Part shown: positions 32,477 to 41,410 of the stretch, piece after piece | How positions within the stretch are numbered: the first letter of the stretch is position 1 | How the letters are laid out: the number at the start of each line of letters is the position of its first letter | Made by a program: the position numbers and the translations under genes | NCBI GenBank assembly: GCA_021822495.1 | Contig: JAKAQO010000006.1 | Location: forward strand, 1-64,000 | DNA: 64,000 bases | DNA from: a bacterium | GTDB lineage: Bacteria; Elusimicrobiota; Elusimicrobia; UBA1565; UBA9628 | Reading direction: 5' to 3' | Notes under the pieces: model-generated | Database searches by the model: none | Told to the model about the DNA's origin: nothing | Seen by the model: the letters and a program-made list of their open reading frames with translations, nothing else

Positions 32477-33210
32477 CTGATTCGCCCCGCGCCTTTCAAA
32501 AAGAAACCGTTTCCCAGATGTTTCCGACTCTCATTTGCGCGGCGACCGCCTGGGAAGCTCGCCCTATCGCTCAAGCCCTCAATCTGAAGGAGACGGTTTC
32601 TGATTCCTTCTTCGGAAAATGGGGGGGGCGTTCGATTCTTCTCGTGAAAACGGGAATGGGCGAAGCGGCTTTGAACAAAAGACTTTCAGATTTGCCCGAG
32701 AAAAGCGTGTTCTCCCGCGTTATTTCCACGGGCTTTTGTGGCGCTTTAAAACCGGAACTTTTGACCGGGGATATTGTCTGTGACGGTGATCTCGATTCTT
32801 TGTCCGAGAAGATAAAAAAAACAGGAGACGCCCTTAGACTTAAAGCGTATCTTTCTTCGATAGCCCATACGGGTGAAGTTCTTTATTCTCCAAAACTTAA
32901 GAAGTCTTTCGCGGAAAAAACCGGGGCCGCGGCTGTTGATATGGAGACCGCGCCTTTAAAATCTTGGGCCAAGAAAACAAACCCCGACTGCGAATTTATC
33001 TCCATTCGCGCGGTTTTGGATTGCCTAGATGATTCTCTTCCCGCTGATTTACCTCAAAGCGAGAATTTTATCTCTTTTATTTGGTATTTTCTTTCTCATC
33101 CCCTTTCCTGGGCGAGTTTTGGGAAACTTTACTTTAAACAGAAAAAAGCCGCAAAGGCCTTGGTTCAATTTTTAGGACATCTTTTAGAAAATTCGGGAGA
33201 TTTTAAATGA
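32464..33210 (+). CDS. hpnG: Adenosylhopane nucleosidase HpnG
   Basis: A 248-residue nucleoside-phosphorylase-like protein. The core ILVKTGMGEAALNKRL, VISTGFCGAL and GAAAVDMETAPL fit the family of phosphorylases of this fold. HpnG removes adenine from adenosylhopane, giving a ribosylhopane intermediate. It overlaps the next gene by four bases. The C-terminal part (ISFIWYFLSHPLSWASFGKLYFKQKKAAKAL) is hydrophobic and basic, perhaps for membrane contact. It sits within the operon. Confidence 0.93.
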   Translation: MPFMTDSPRAFQKETVSQMFPTLICAATAWEARPIAQALNLKETVSDSFFGKWGGRSILLVKTGMGEAALNKRLSDLPEKSVFSRVISTGFCGALKPELLTGDIVCDGDLDSLSEKIKKTGDALRLKAYLSSIAHTGEVLYSPKLKKSFAEKTGAAAVDMETAPLKSWAKKTNPDCEFISIRAVLDCLDDSLPADLPQSENFISFIWYFLSHPLSWASFGKLYFKQKKAAKALVQFLGHLLENSGDFK

Positions 33211-34145
33211 GAAAGACCCTCATCCGGGAAGCGGAGATTTCCTTGGAGTCCTATCTTTCCGCTTATTCAAAAATGGTGGATGCTGAATTGAAAAAACTGT
33301 TTGTCCGACATGCGGAAGAGCCGGCTTCTATTCTTAAGGCGATGAGTTATTCCATTTTCGCCGGCGGCAAGCGCCTGCGCCCGATTTTGGTTTTGGCCGC
33401 TCATGAGTGCTGCGGGGGAAAAGCAAAAGACGCGCTTAAAACCGCAGCGGCTTTGGAAATGATTCACACCTACTCCCTCATTCATGACGATTTGCCGGCG
33501 ATGGATGACGACGATTTAAGGCGCGGACGCCTGACCAACCACAAGGTTTTTGGAGAGGCGCTGGCGATTTTGGCGGGAGACGGGCTTTTGACCTATGCCT
33601 TTGAAGTCGCGGCCCAAAACAGCGCGGAGATGGGGCTTGATGGAAAGCGCGCGTCGGCCCTCATTCAAGCGATTGCTTGCGGCGCCGGGTCTTCCGGGAT
33701 GGTGGGAGGGCAGGTCGCGGATTTGGAAGCGGAGGATTGGCAAAATAAGAATCACGGCTTTAACCCCAAGCGCCATTTGGAATACATTCACCTTCACAAG
33801 ACCGCTTCTTTGATTATGGCGAGTTTGGAAGCGGGTGGGATTTTGGCCCGCGCGTCCGAGAGTCGTCTTAAGGCCTTGTCCGATTATGGCCGTTCTTTGG
33901 GACTTGCCTTTCAAATCGCCGACGATGTTTTGGACGCGGTCGGGGACAAAAAGAAAATGGGTAAAATGGGTTCGGATGCCGCCAATCACAAGCTCACCTA
34001 TGTTTCTCTTTACGGAGTGGAAAAGGCGCGGCAAATGGCCCGGACAGAAGCGGAAAAGGCCAAAGCGGCCTTGGGCGTTTTTTCGGCGCAGCAAAATCAA
34101 TGGCTTAAACGGATCGCAGATTATACTATCGAGAGGGATAAATAA
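33207..34145 (+). CDS. ispA: Polyprenyl (farnesyl/geranylgeranyl) diphosphate synthase
   Basis: A 312-residue trans-prenyltransferase. The first aspartate-rich motif lies at 94-102 (DDLPAMDDD) and the second in FQIADDVLD, with KRLRP nearby for diphosphate binding. It condenses IPP with allylic diphosphates to make C15 or C20 chains, and so feeds squalene and hopanoid synthesis. It lies between hpnG and dxs, overlapping each by a few bases. The product length cannot be told with certainty; residues before the first motif (HTYSLIHDD) fit short chains. Confidence 0.93.
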   Translation: MRKTLIREAEISLESYLSAYSKMVDAELKKLFVRHAEEPASILKAMSYSIFAGGKRLRPILVLAAHECCGGKAKDALKTAAALEMIHTYSLIHDDLPAMDDDDLRRGRLTNHKVFGEALAILAGDGLLTYAFEVAAQNSAEMGLDGKRASALIQAIACGAGSSGMVGGQVADLEAEDWQNKNHGFNPKRHLEYIHLHKTASLIMASLEAGGILARASESRLKALSDYGRSLGLAFQIADDVLDAVGDKKKMGKMGSDAANHKLTYVSLYGVEKARQMARTEAEKAKAALGVFSAQQNQWLKRIADYTIERDK

Positions 34146-36082
34146 TGTCACAAGAAAATTCGCGCGCGTCTTTAGGAAATGAATGGCCGCTTTTAACGAC
34201 GATTAACGATCCGGCGGATTTAAGAAAACTTCCGGTTGAAAAATTACCGCAGGTTTCCTCTGAGTTGCGTGATTATCTTATCAATACAGTGTCTCAAATC
34301 GGCGGTCATTTCGGCTCAAGCCTCGGCGCGGCCGATATCGCGGTCGCTTTGCACTACGTTTTCAATACTCCCAAGGATAAATTGGTTTGGGATACCGGAC
34401 ATCAAACCTATGGACATAAGGTTTTGACCGGCCGCCGGGACGCCTTGAAAAAAATTCGCCATTTTAGCGAAATCTCCGGATTTTTAAAGCGCGCGGAATC
34501 GCCTTATGACTCTTTCGGCGCGGGGCACGCTTCGACTGCGATTTCCGCGGCCTTGGGAATGGCCGCGGCCCGCGATATTCAAGGTGAGAGTAATAAGGTC
34601 GTGGCGATTGTTTCAGACGGCTGCATGACCGGAGGAGAATCCTACGAGGGCCTTCAAAACGCCGGTCAAATTCAAAGCGACATGATTGTCGTTTTAAACG
34701 ATAATCAAATGTTTATTTCCCACCGGGTCGGAGCCTGGGGAGTCTTTTTGACCCGGCTTTTGACCTTGGGCGCGGTTCAAGGCGCGCATAAACAAGTCGA
34801 AAAATTTTTGGCGCGCTTTAAGTTTTGGGGCGGGGTTGTCATGCGGGTGGCCAAGCGCGCGCGGGTGCTCCTCTTTCCCGGAATGCTTTTTGAAGAAATG
34901 GGATTTTCCTATTTTGGGCCGGTGGACGGCCACGACGTGAAGGGCTTGGTCGAGGTTTTTCGGCATGTCAAGGAACTCAAGGGCCCGATTCTTGTTCATT
35001 GCGTGACTAAAAAGGGAAAAGGCTACGCTCCCGCGGAAGCGGACGCGATTACCTGGCACGGCCCGGGCAAATTCGACGCGAAAACCGGAACGATGCTCAA
35101 ATCAACTGCGAAAGCGCCGCCGTCTTACACAGCGGTTTTTTCAAAGGCGATTCTCAAAGAGGCCGAAGCGGATCCCAAAATCGTTGGAATTACGGCCGCG
35201 ATGCCGGAGGGAACCGGAATGGACGCTTTTAGGGATAAATTTCCAAAGCGTTATTTCGACGTAGGGCTGGCCGAAGAACATGCGGTCACTTTCGCGGGCG
35301 GCCTTGCCGCTTCGGGGCAAAAACCCGTCGTCGCGATTTATTCGACTTTTCTTCAAAGAGGCTTTGATCAAATCGAGCATGATATCTGTCTGCAAAATCT
35401 GCCGGTGGTTTTCTGTCTTGACCGCGCGGGACTGGTGGGCGAAGACGGGCCGACCCATCATGGGGTTTTCGACTACAGTTATCTCCGGATCATTCCGGGG
35501 ATGACGGTCATGGCTCCGGCGGATGAAAACGAATTGCAGCACATGCTCAAAACCGCCTTGCATCTCAATGCGCCGGTGAGCATTCGCTATCCGAGAGGCG
35601 CGGGGCAAGGAGTCGAGATGGAGCCGGAAGCGAAGCTCCTTCCCATTGGAAAAGCTGTGCGTCTGCGGGACGGCCGAGACGTAACAATTCTAGCGATTGG
35701 AAACCGGGTACATCCGTCTCTTGAGGCCGCAAAGATGCTGGACGAGCGCGGAATTTCCGCCGGCGTCGTCAATATGCGCTTTGTGAAACCCTTGGACGTC
35801 GAAATGATCAAGGAATGCCTGCGCATCAGCCCTCATTTAGTGACGGTGGAAGACAACGTTCTTCAGGGCGGCTTTGGAAGCGCGGTGTTAGAAGCGTTGG
35901 GAGACGCTCCCGCTTCGGTTTTGCGAATTGGAATTCCCGATCGTTTTGTCGAGCATGGAGCGTCGGCTCTCCTTTATGATCATATCGGCCTTTCGGCGCC
36001 CAAGATTGCCGAACGCGTGGGAGAGTGGATGAAAGGAAAAGCTGCCAGCGGTCTCAAAGTCGGGGCGGGACAAGGAGCGTAA
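34145..36082 (+). CDS. dxs: 1-Deoxy-D-xylulose-5-phosphate synthase
   Basis: A 645-residue transketolase-like enzyme that uses thiamine diphosphate to join pyruvate and glyceraldehyde 3-phosphate, the entry step of the MEP isoprenoid route. Markers: SSLGAADIAVALHYVF, DTGHQTYGHKVLTGR, the ThDP/magnesium motif read SDGCMTGGE...NDNQ, VDGHDVKGL, and AEEHAVTFAGGLA with GEDGPTHHGVFD in the C-terminal half. The usual GDG of the ThDP motif is SDG here. The start overlaps the prenyl synthase stop by one base. Confidence 0.96.
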   Translation: MSQENSRASLGNEWPLLTTINDPADLRKLPVEKLPQVSSELRDYLINTVSQIGGHFGSSLGAADIAVALHYVFNTPKDKLVWDTGHQTYGHKVLTGRRDALKKIRHFSEISGFLKRAESPYDSFGAGHASTAISAALGMAAARDIQGESNKVVAIVSDGCMTGGESYEGLQNAGQIQSDMIVVLNDNQMFISHRVGAWGVFLTRLLTLGAVQGAHKQVEKFLARFKFWGGVVMRVAKRARVLLFPGMLFEEMGFSYFGPVDGHDVKGLVEVFRHVKELKGPILVHCVTKKGKGYAPAEADAITWHGPGKFDAKTGTMLKSTAKAPPSYTAVFSKAILKEAEADPKIVGITAAMPEGTGMDAFRDKFPKRYFDVGLAEEHAVTFAGGLAASGQKPVVAIYSTFLQRGFDQIEHDICLQNLPVVFCLDRAGLVGEDGPTHHGVFDYSYLRIIPGMTVMAPADENELQHMLKTALHLNAPVSIRYPRGAGQGVEMEPEAKLLPIGKAVRLRDGRDVTILAIGNRVHPSLEAAKMLDERGISAGVVNMRFVKPLDVEMIKECLRISPHLVTVEDNVLQGGFGSAVLEALGDAPASVLRIGIPDRFVEHGASALLYDHIGLSAPKIAERVGEWMKGKAASGLKVGAGQGA

Positions 36083-36083
36083 A

Positions 36084-37070
36084 ATGGGAAAAGAAAACGA
36101 CGAGATTAAAATTGAAAAACTCATTTTAGCCCGTTTGCGTGGGTTTTGCGCCGGGGTTGTCCGCGCCATTGACGTCGTTGAAAAAGCTCTGGAAGTGTGC
36201 GGGCGCCCGGTCTATGTTCGTCATGAGATCATCCACAACCGCTATGTGGTGGACGGCTTAAGAGCGAAAGGCGCCATCTTTGTCGAAGACTTATCCGAAG
36301 TTCCGCCCGGGTCCTGGCTGATTTTTTCCGCGCACGGGGTTTCTCCGGCGGTGGTTCAGGAAGCGAAAGACCGGAATCTCAAAGCTATTGACGCGACTTG
36401 CCCTTTGGTGACCAAGGTTCATTTGGAAGCCAAGGCCTTGGCTAAAAAGGGTTATTCCATTTTACTCATTGGCCATGCCGATCACGTAGAAACGATTGGA
36501 ACCTTGGGTGAAGCTCCGGAGCATATCCGAGTCATCGGTAGCGCGATGGAAGCCGAAAAAGTTTCCGTTCCTGATCCCAATCGCGTCGCTTATTTGACGC
36601 AGACGACTCTTTCCCTGGATGATACGCGAGAAATCGTCGCAGTTTTAAAAAGACGATTTCCGAATCTTCATGCTCCTTCTAAAGACGATATTTGTTATGC
36701 GACTCAAAACCGTCAAAACGCGGTTAAGGCGATGGTCCCGCACATGGACCTTTTACTCGTTTTGGGCGCGCCGAATAGTTCCAACTCCATTCGTCTTTGC
36801 GAGGTGGCCAAGGCCAAGGGCCTGCGCTCGTACTTAATTGAGCGCGCGGCGGACATTAAGAAAGAATGGTTGAAAGGCGTTCGGATTTTGGGGCTCACCG
36901 CCGGGGCTTCCGCCCCTGAGGTTTTAGTCCAGGAAGTGGTTAAATACGTGAGAGATCATTTTGGCGTCAGCCAGGTTGAAGAATTTGAGACGGTGGAAGA
37001 AAATATGCACTTCTCTCTTCCCTACGAGCTCGATCAAATCGTCAAATCCGCTTCCCTCGCCAAGAAATAA
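36084..37070 (+). CDS. ispH: 4-Hydroxy-3-methylbut-2-enyl diphosphate reductase IspH
   Basis: A 328-residue iron-sulfur enzyme that makes IPP and DMAPP in the last MEP step. Three cluster cysteines: C22 (GFCAGV), C106 (DATCPLV) and C204 (ICYATQ). The active-site histidines H51, H84 and H131 and the ATQNRQ loop are present. An extra N-terminal segment of about 10 residues is normal. It is the last gene of the hopanoid operon. Its stop codon falls inside a perfect GGGGACAGTCCCC palindrome. Confidence 0.97.
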   Translation: MGKENDEIKIEKLILARLRGFCAGVVRAIDVVEKALEVCGRPVYVRHEIIHNRYVVDGLRAKGAIFVEDLSEVPPGSWLIFSAHGVSPAVVQEAKDRNLKAIDATCPLVTKVHLEAKALAKKGYSILLIGHADHVETIGTLGEAPEHIRVIGSAMEAEKVSVPDPNRVAYLTQTTLSLDDTREIVAVLKRRFPNLHAPSKDDICYATQNRQNAVKAMVPHMDLLLVLGAPNSSNSIRLCEVAKAKGLRSYLIERAADIKKEWLKGVRILGLTAGASAPEVLVQEVVKYVRDHFGVSQVEEFETVEENMHFSLPYELDQIVKSASLAKK

Positions 37071-37092
37071 AAGGGGACAGTCCCCTTTTATT
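37066..37092. repeat. Perfect 27-bp GGGGACAGTCCCC palindrome between convergent genes
   Basis: AATAAAAGGGGAC, A, GTCCCCTTTTATT: all pairs match. It provides the ispH stop TAA (37068-37070) and, on the other strand, two of three bases of the orn stop (37091-37093). It acts as a terminator for both. Confidence 0.9.
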
Positions 37093-37630
37093 ACCGGAAA
37101 ACCGTCTTTCGGTAATAGGTGAGTTCCGCGATGGACTCGCGGATATCTTCCAGGGCTTGGTGCTTTTTGTTTTTCTGGTGCTCGTATTTTTTATCCGGGT
37201 ACCAGCGCGCGACCAGCTCTTTAACCGTGCTGACGTCCACCGAACGGTAATGGAAAAACTCATTGAGAAGGGGCATATATTTGGCCAGAAATCGGCGGTC
37301 TTGCCCGATGGTGTTTCCGCAAAGAGGAACCTTTCTCTGCGGGCAGTATTTGGCGACAAATTCAATCGTGCGCGCCTGGGCTTCGAGAACTTCAACGGTT
37401 GAACTGCGCACGCGTTCGATAAGGCCGGATTTAGCGTGAGTTTCCCGGCACCAAGCGTCCATCAAAGCCAAGGCGTGTTCGCTTTGGCGGATGGCGATGA
37501 CTGGGCCTTCCGCGATGAGGTTGAGTTCGCTGTCGGTGACAATGGTCGCGATTTCCAGGATCGCGTCTTTTTCCGGATCCAAGCCGGTCATTTCTAAATC
37601 GAGCCAGGCGAGATGGTTCTCTTTTTGCAT
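37091..37630 (-). CDS. orn: Oligoribonuclease
   Basis: A DEDDh-type 3'-5' exonuclease, 179 residues from the ATG at 37630. The catalytic residues D12 and E14 lie in AWLDLEMTGLD, with the later D and H in SVDVSTVKEL and EHQKNKKHQALEDIRESIAEL. It degrades short oligoribonucleotides, including pGpG from cyclic di-GMP, which may link it to the HD-GYP protein at 694. Other start codons at 37639 or 37666 are possible; no clear ribosome site is seen for any. The start I chose gives the usual Orn length of about 180. Confidence 0.93.
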   Translation of the reverse strand: MQKENHLAWLDLEMTGLDPEKDAILEIATIVTDSELNLIAEGPVIAIRQSEHALALMDAWCRETHAKSGLIERVRSSTVEVLEAQARTIEFVAKYCPQRKVPLCGNTIGQDRRFLAKYMPLLNEFFHYRSVDVSTVKELVARWYPDKKYEHQKNKKHQALEDIRESIAELTYYRKTVFR

Positions 37631-37659
37631 AAGAGTTATCATAGCTAAAGTTTTAGGAC

Positions 37660-37688
37660 TTGACAACGAAATCTTTCTCTGCTAGACT
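37660..37688 (+). promoter_or_regulatory. Sigma-70-type promoter of the lipoprotein operon
   Basis: TTGACA at 37660-37665, a spacer of 17 bases, TAGACT at 37683-37688. The spacing is ideal and both boxes are near consensus. It reads into the lipoprotein gene at 37732. The same two hexamers with 17-base spacing recur at 60716-60744. Confidence 0.8.
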
Positions 37689-37731
37689 TGCGGGAGAGGG
37701 TATAAGGCTTCGTTAATAAAGGAGAATGTTT

Positions 37732-38334
37732 ATGAAAAGCTTCGAGAGTTTTAAGTTTGTGGTTCCTACAGTCGTTTTGGGAGCGCTGATTGGCATTGCC
37801 GGTTGCGCTCATTACGCGCCGTTGGTTTCTTCCAATGCCCCAGCGTGGGTCAATAAAGGGAGTGGGGCCTTTAAGGATTCTCAAGGCCAAGGCGTTTTCT
37901 ACGGAGTCAGCGGCTTTAAAGGAAGCCAAAACCCCATCTTAGCGCGCCAAGCCGCCGGCGATCGGGCTTGCGCTCAAATTGCTCAGACCATGAACCGCTA
38001 CGTCGCCATCTTGGATAAAGACTATATGTCGGCGACTACCGCTGGAAATCAATCAAAAACCGCCGATGAGCAGTTTGTCAGTCAAACCCAGAAGACCTTC
38101 ACCCAATTCACCTTGACTGGGGCCCATGTGGTGGATTACTGGAAAAGTTCTGGCGGCACGATCTACGCTCTTTGCAAAATGGACTTGAATGGTTTCCTTA
38201 AAAATCTTGACCAGGCCAATCAACTCAGCAGCCAGGTCCGAGATTTTGTTCGTAAGGATGCCCAAAAAGCCTTTAGCGACTTGAGCAAGAACGAAAAAGA
38301 ACACTCGAACGGCACCATTTCCGGCGGCCTTTAA
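37732..38334 (+). CDS. LPP20-like lipoprotein
   Basis: About 200 residues. The signal peptide ends in a lipobox (GIAGC) with the lipidated cysteine at about residue 24. AAAGGAG seven bases before selects the ATG at 37732 over that at 37726. The mature part begins with a variable stretch and has an APAWVNKGSGAF segment and YALCKMDLN, both similar to LPP20-type lipoproteins, and related to the last lipoprotein of this cluster. The role is not known; this cluster places it next to LpoB. Confidence 0.78.
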   Translation: MKSFESFKFVVPTVVLGALIGIAGCAHYAPLVSSNAPAWVNKGSGAFKDSQGQGVFYGVSGFKGSQNPILARQAAGDRACAQIAQTMNRYVAILDKDYMSATTAGNQSKTADEQFVSQTQKTFTQFTLTGAHVVDYWKSSGGTIYALCKMDLNGFLKNLDQANQLSSQVRDFVRKDAQKAFSDLSKNEKEHSNGTISGGL

Positions 38335-38358
38335 TCTGGAAAGATAAAAGGATAGCCT

Positions 38359-38949
38359 ATGCGAAAGAGTGTGTTGTGGGTGGCGGCTCTTGTGTCTCTC
38401 TCCGGGTGCGGGATGAGCGTTCAACGTCTAAATACCAATGCCGTTGTTGATTTGAACGGCCGTTGGGATTCGACCGATGCGCGCTTGACCGCGAAAAAAA
38501 TGATCTCGGACTGTCTGGCTCGTCCTTGGTTGTCCAACTTCCAGCAGAAAGATAATCGCGAGCCCGTGGTCATCGTCGGAGACATTTATAACAAGAGCTT
38601 CGAGCACATCAACACCGATATCTTTATCCAGGATATTGAAAGCGAGCTGATTAATTCCGGCAAGGTGAAATTTGTCGCCGATGACAAGCAGCGCGCGCAG
38701 TTGCGCCAAGAGCGCCTAGACCAGGACGTCAACGCTTCCGCGGCCACTCGAAAGGCGATGGGAAAAGAATTGGGCGCCGATTATATGCTTGAAGGCACCT
38801 TGGACGCGATTAAGACCCAAGAGGGCGGGCGCGAGGTCATGTATTATCAAGTCAACCTTCAGCTCATCAATATCGAGACCAATAATATCGCCTGGATTGG
38901 GCAGAAGAAAATCAAGAAGTATATTTCTCGGCCCGGTTGGACTCTTTAA
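38359..38949 (+). CDS. lpoB: LpoB-like penicillin-binding protein activator lipoprotein
   Basis: A 196-residue lipoprotein with lipobox LSGC (cysteine near 17). The mature domain fits LpoB: VVDLNGRWDSTDARLTAKKMISD, VVIVGDIYNKSFEHINTDIF, SGKVKFVADD, MGKELGADYMLEGTLDAIKTQ and IAWIGQKKIKKY. LpoB reaches through the peptidoglycan and activates the bifunctional synthase PBP1b; no PBP gene is in the window. AAGGA is seven bases before the ATG. It follows the LPP20-like gene directly. Confidence 0.9.
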   Translation: MRKSVLWVAALVSLSGCGMSVQRLNTNAVVDLNGRWDSTDARLTAKKMISDCLARPWLSNFQQKDNREPVVIVGDIYNKSFEHINTDIFIQDIESELINSGKVKFVADDKQRAQLRQERLDQDVNASAATRKAMGKELGADYMLEGTLDAIKTQEGGREVMYYQVNLQLINIETNNIAWIGQKKIKKYISRPGWTL

Positions 38950-38974
38950 GACGGTAGGGGCTCTTCCCAGCTAA

Positions 38975-40339
38975 ATGGATTTTTTTTTAAGGGATAATTG
39001 GTGGGAGTCTTTTCGGTCTTTTGTCCCAGCGGCGTTTGTGGGTGGAATTGTCCTCTTTTCCGCCTGCGCGACCGAGCCGACCACCGCCTATCGCGATCAG
39101 CTTAATCACCTTATTGCCCTTCAAGAATATCCCGCCGCTCTTAAAGACGTTCAAGATCACAAAAATAGCGATTACGGCCCCAAAAGCGTCGTTCTCTATC
39201 ATTTAGACGAAGGAACGATTCTCAACAACGGCGATCAATACAAAGAAAGCGATCAAAAATTCGCAGATGCCGAACACACGATGCAGGACCTCTACACTAA
39301 GAGTATCCTTCAGGCGGGGGGGATGCTTCTTCTCAACGACACGACTATGGATTATGCCGGAGAGCCTTTTGAACGAGTGCTTCTCCACGTTTTCCGCGCG
39401 ATGAACTGGATTTTCATGGGCCATCCCCATGGCGCCGCGGTTGAGGCCAATAAGGCCGAATTTTTCCTTCAACAATTACATGATCACTTTGGCGATAAGT
39501 TGGGATACAAAGACGACGCCTTTGTCCGCTATTTAGACGCGATGCTTTATGCCGACATTGGAGATTACAATGACGCCCGCATCTCCTTGGAGGCGGCCAA
39601 GCGCGCCTACCTTTGGTACGCTTCTTATTACAATACTCCGCAACCAGAATTTCAGTTTCCTAAAGACGCGCGCAAGGAGGGAGACGGAGAACTTGTTTTC
39701 ATCCATTACAACGGCGTCTCTCCGATTAAAATTTCAAAGACGATCCAGATCGCTTGGAACCAGGCCGTTTTAGCCGTTCAGGAAAGTAATGACACCAGCC
39801 AAGACGCTCAGCGCGCCAAAAATGCGCTGGTCGCGGGTTTTGTCGGAAACGCGATTACGGTGGCCTACCCTCAATACATCCAGCCACCTTACCGGATTGT
39901 ATCTTCGGAAGTTTTTGTTGATTCAAAACTCGCCGGCCAGACGCTTTTAATGGAGGATGTGAGCGCGATTGCCTTCAAGAATTTAAAAAATCGCATGGAC
40001 ATGATTATGACCCGCGCCATCGCCCGCGCCGCGATTAAATATATTTTGGCGCACGCGGCCAGCCAAGCCGTCGCCAAGCAATTTGGCCAAGGATGGGGGC
40101 TTTTGACCCAGGTGGGGTCCAATATCCTGGCCGCCGCGACCGAAGTCGCCGATACCCGGAGTTGGACGACCCTGCCGTCTCAGATTCGCATGGCGCGCAT
40201 TAAGGTCCCGCCGGGCGTTCATCAGGTTCGGGTTGATTTTAAGGATCAAGCGGGTTTTGTCGTTGAATCCCACGTTTTTTCCAACGTGAGGATTAAAAAA
40301 TCCACGCGCACGTATCTTGCTTTTCGCACGGCTTTGTAA
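38975..40339 (+). CDS. COG3014-like lipoprotein with TPR-like helices
   Basis: A 454-residue protein. The signal region is followed by a lipobox-like SAC at about residue 32. The N-terminal half is helical with repeat-like segments (YPAALKDVQDHKNSDYGPKSVVLYHLDEG, GDYNDARISLEAAKRAYLWY). The C-terminal half contains a long hydrophobic helical stretch and a strand-rich end. The sequence matches the uncharacterised COG3014 family, which often accompanies LpoB and LPP20-like lipoproteins. The exact role is unknown; a periplasmic scaffold near cell-wall synthases is an inference. Confidence 0.8.
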   Translation: MDFFLRDNWWESFRSFVPAAFVGGIVLFSACATEPTTAYRDQLNHLIALQEYPAALKDVQDHKNSDYGPKSVVLYHLDEGTILNNGDQYKESDQKFADAEHTMQDLYTKSILQAGGMLLLNDTTMDYAGEPFERVLLHVFRAMNWIFMGHPHGAAVEANKAEFFLQQLHDHFGDKLGYKDDAFVRYLDAMLYADIGDYNDARISLEAAKRAYLWYASYYNTPQPEFQFPKDARKEGDGELVFIHYNGVSPIKISKTIQIAWNQAVLAVQESNDTSQDAQRAKNALVAGFVGNAITVAYPQYIQPPYRIVSSEVFVDSKLAGQTLLMEDVSAIAFKNLKNRMDMIMTRAIARAAIKYILAHAASQAVAKQFGQGWGLLTQVGSNILAAATEVADTRSWTTLPSQIRMARIKVPPGVHQVRVDFKDQAGFVVESHVFSNVRIKKSTRTYLAFRTAL

Positions 40340-40360
40340 AAAAAGAGGAGGAGAAATCTT

Positions 40361-41410
40361 ATGATTCGTAAAATCTACCCCTTAGCGCTTTTTGGGTTTT
40401 TAGCCAGCGCTTGCGCTTCGTTTCCAAGAGCCAATAATTCTTTTACTGTTCAAAAGCCCGATTGGGTGAACGGAAGCGATGCGCAGTATCCCAATAGTTT
40501 TTACCTGACTGGAGTTGGCACTGGAGGCAGCCAGGCTTCTGCGGGAAATTCAGCGCGGGCGGAAATCGCGAAGGTTATTTCTAGTCGCGTGACGGTGCAT
40601 GATACCGTTTCTGAGTCCCAGGGAACTCAGATGAAAAATGGCCGCTCAAAAAATACTTTTTCTCAATCCGTGGCTCAGGCGGTCGAGGTTGCGTCCCAGA
40701 AAGTTTTGCGGGGAGTCAGAATTGTCAAATATTGGGAAAATCCGGTGACAAAAAATTATTACGCTTTTGCGGTCATGGACCGACAAAAAGCCTCGATCGG
40801 CCTTAACGACAAAATTTCAAGAATTGACAAGGAACTGAAGGATTGGGATGACCAACTCAGCGGTTCGAAAGAAAAATTTGAGCGCGCTCGCGCGGCGATG
40901 AAGGTCTTGGCTCTTCTTAAGGCCAGGGATCATTTAGCCCAGGAGCTTGAGGTCATCTCGGCCATGGGGCAAGTTCCTCCTCTTCCGATTGACGAGTCAA
41001 AAGCGAAATTCATGATTTCCCGAGCCCTTTCGGCCTTGCTTGTTTCCGTCCATATCACGGGAGAAAACGCCGGTTCCATTGAAACCGGGGTCGTTGAAGG
41101 CCTTAACAGCTTGGGAATTTCGGCGGCTGTTGACTCTTCGACCAAAAACCCGGATATTCTCATCGAAGGCCATGTTTCATCCGAAAAACTGACCCAGCTG
41201 CCTCCGCCCTGGAAATGGGGAAAGTCTCAGGCGACAATTTCAATTGAAAACGCGCGTTCTAAAGAGATTTTTTCCCAATTTGGCGCCGAATCCCGCCAGG
41301 CTTCTTCTATCAGCCATTCCGACGCCGTCTCTCGTTCCGAAACAGCCTTGGGCAATAAAATTTCACGGAAAATTCACGACGCGATTGCGTCTTATTTCGA
41401 GAATATTTAG
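40361..41410 (+). CDS. LPP20-domain lipoprotein
   Basis: A 349-residue lipoprotein with lipobox-like ASAC (cysteine near residue 18) and strong GAGGAGGAG before the ATG. The LPP20-like domain covers about 30-155 (KPDWVNGSDAQYPNSFYLTGVGTGG, RAEIAKVISSRVTV, NYYAFAVMDRQKA). Residues 155-220 are charged and helical, possibly a coiled coil. The C-terminal half is mixed. It ends one base before the AsmA gene, facing it. The role is unknown. Confidence 0.8.
   Translation: MIRKIYPLALFGFLASACASFPRANNSFTVQKPDWVNGSDAQYPNSFYLTGVGTGGSQASAGNSARAEIAKVISSRVTVHDTVSESQGTQMKNGRSKNTFSQSVAQAVEVASQKVLRGVRIVKYWENPVTKNYYAFAVMDRQKASIGLNDKISRIDKELKDWDDQLSGSKEKFERARAAMKVLALLKARDHLAQELEVISAMGQVPPLPIDESKAKFMISRALSALLVSVHITGENAGSIETGVVEGLNSLGISAAVDSSTKNPDILIEGHVSSEKLTQLPPPWKWGKSQATISIENARSKEIFSQFGAESRQASSISHSDAVSRSETALGNKISRKIHDAIASYFENI

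Noticed and set aside
33516-34151. Minus-strand frame of 211 codons over the prenyl synthase
   Set aside because: Antisense to a well-supported enzyme, without motifs or ribosome site.
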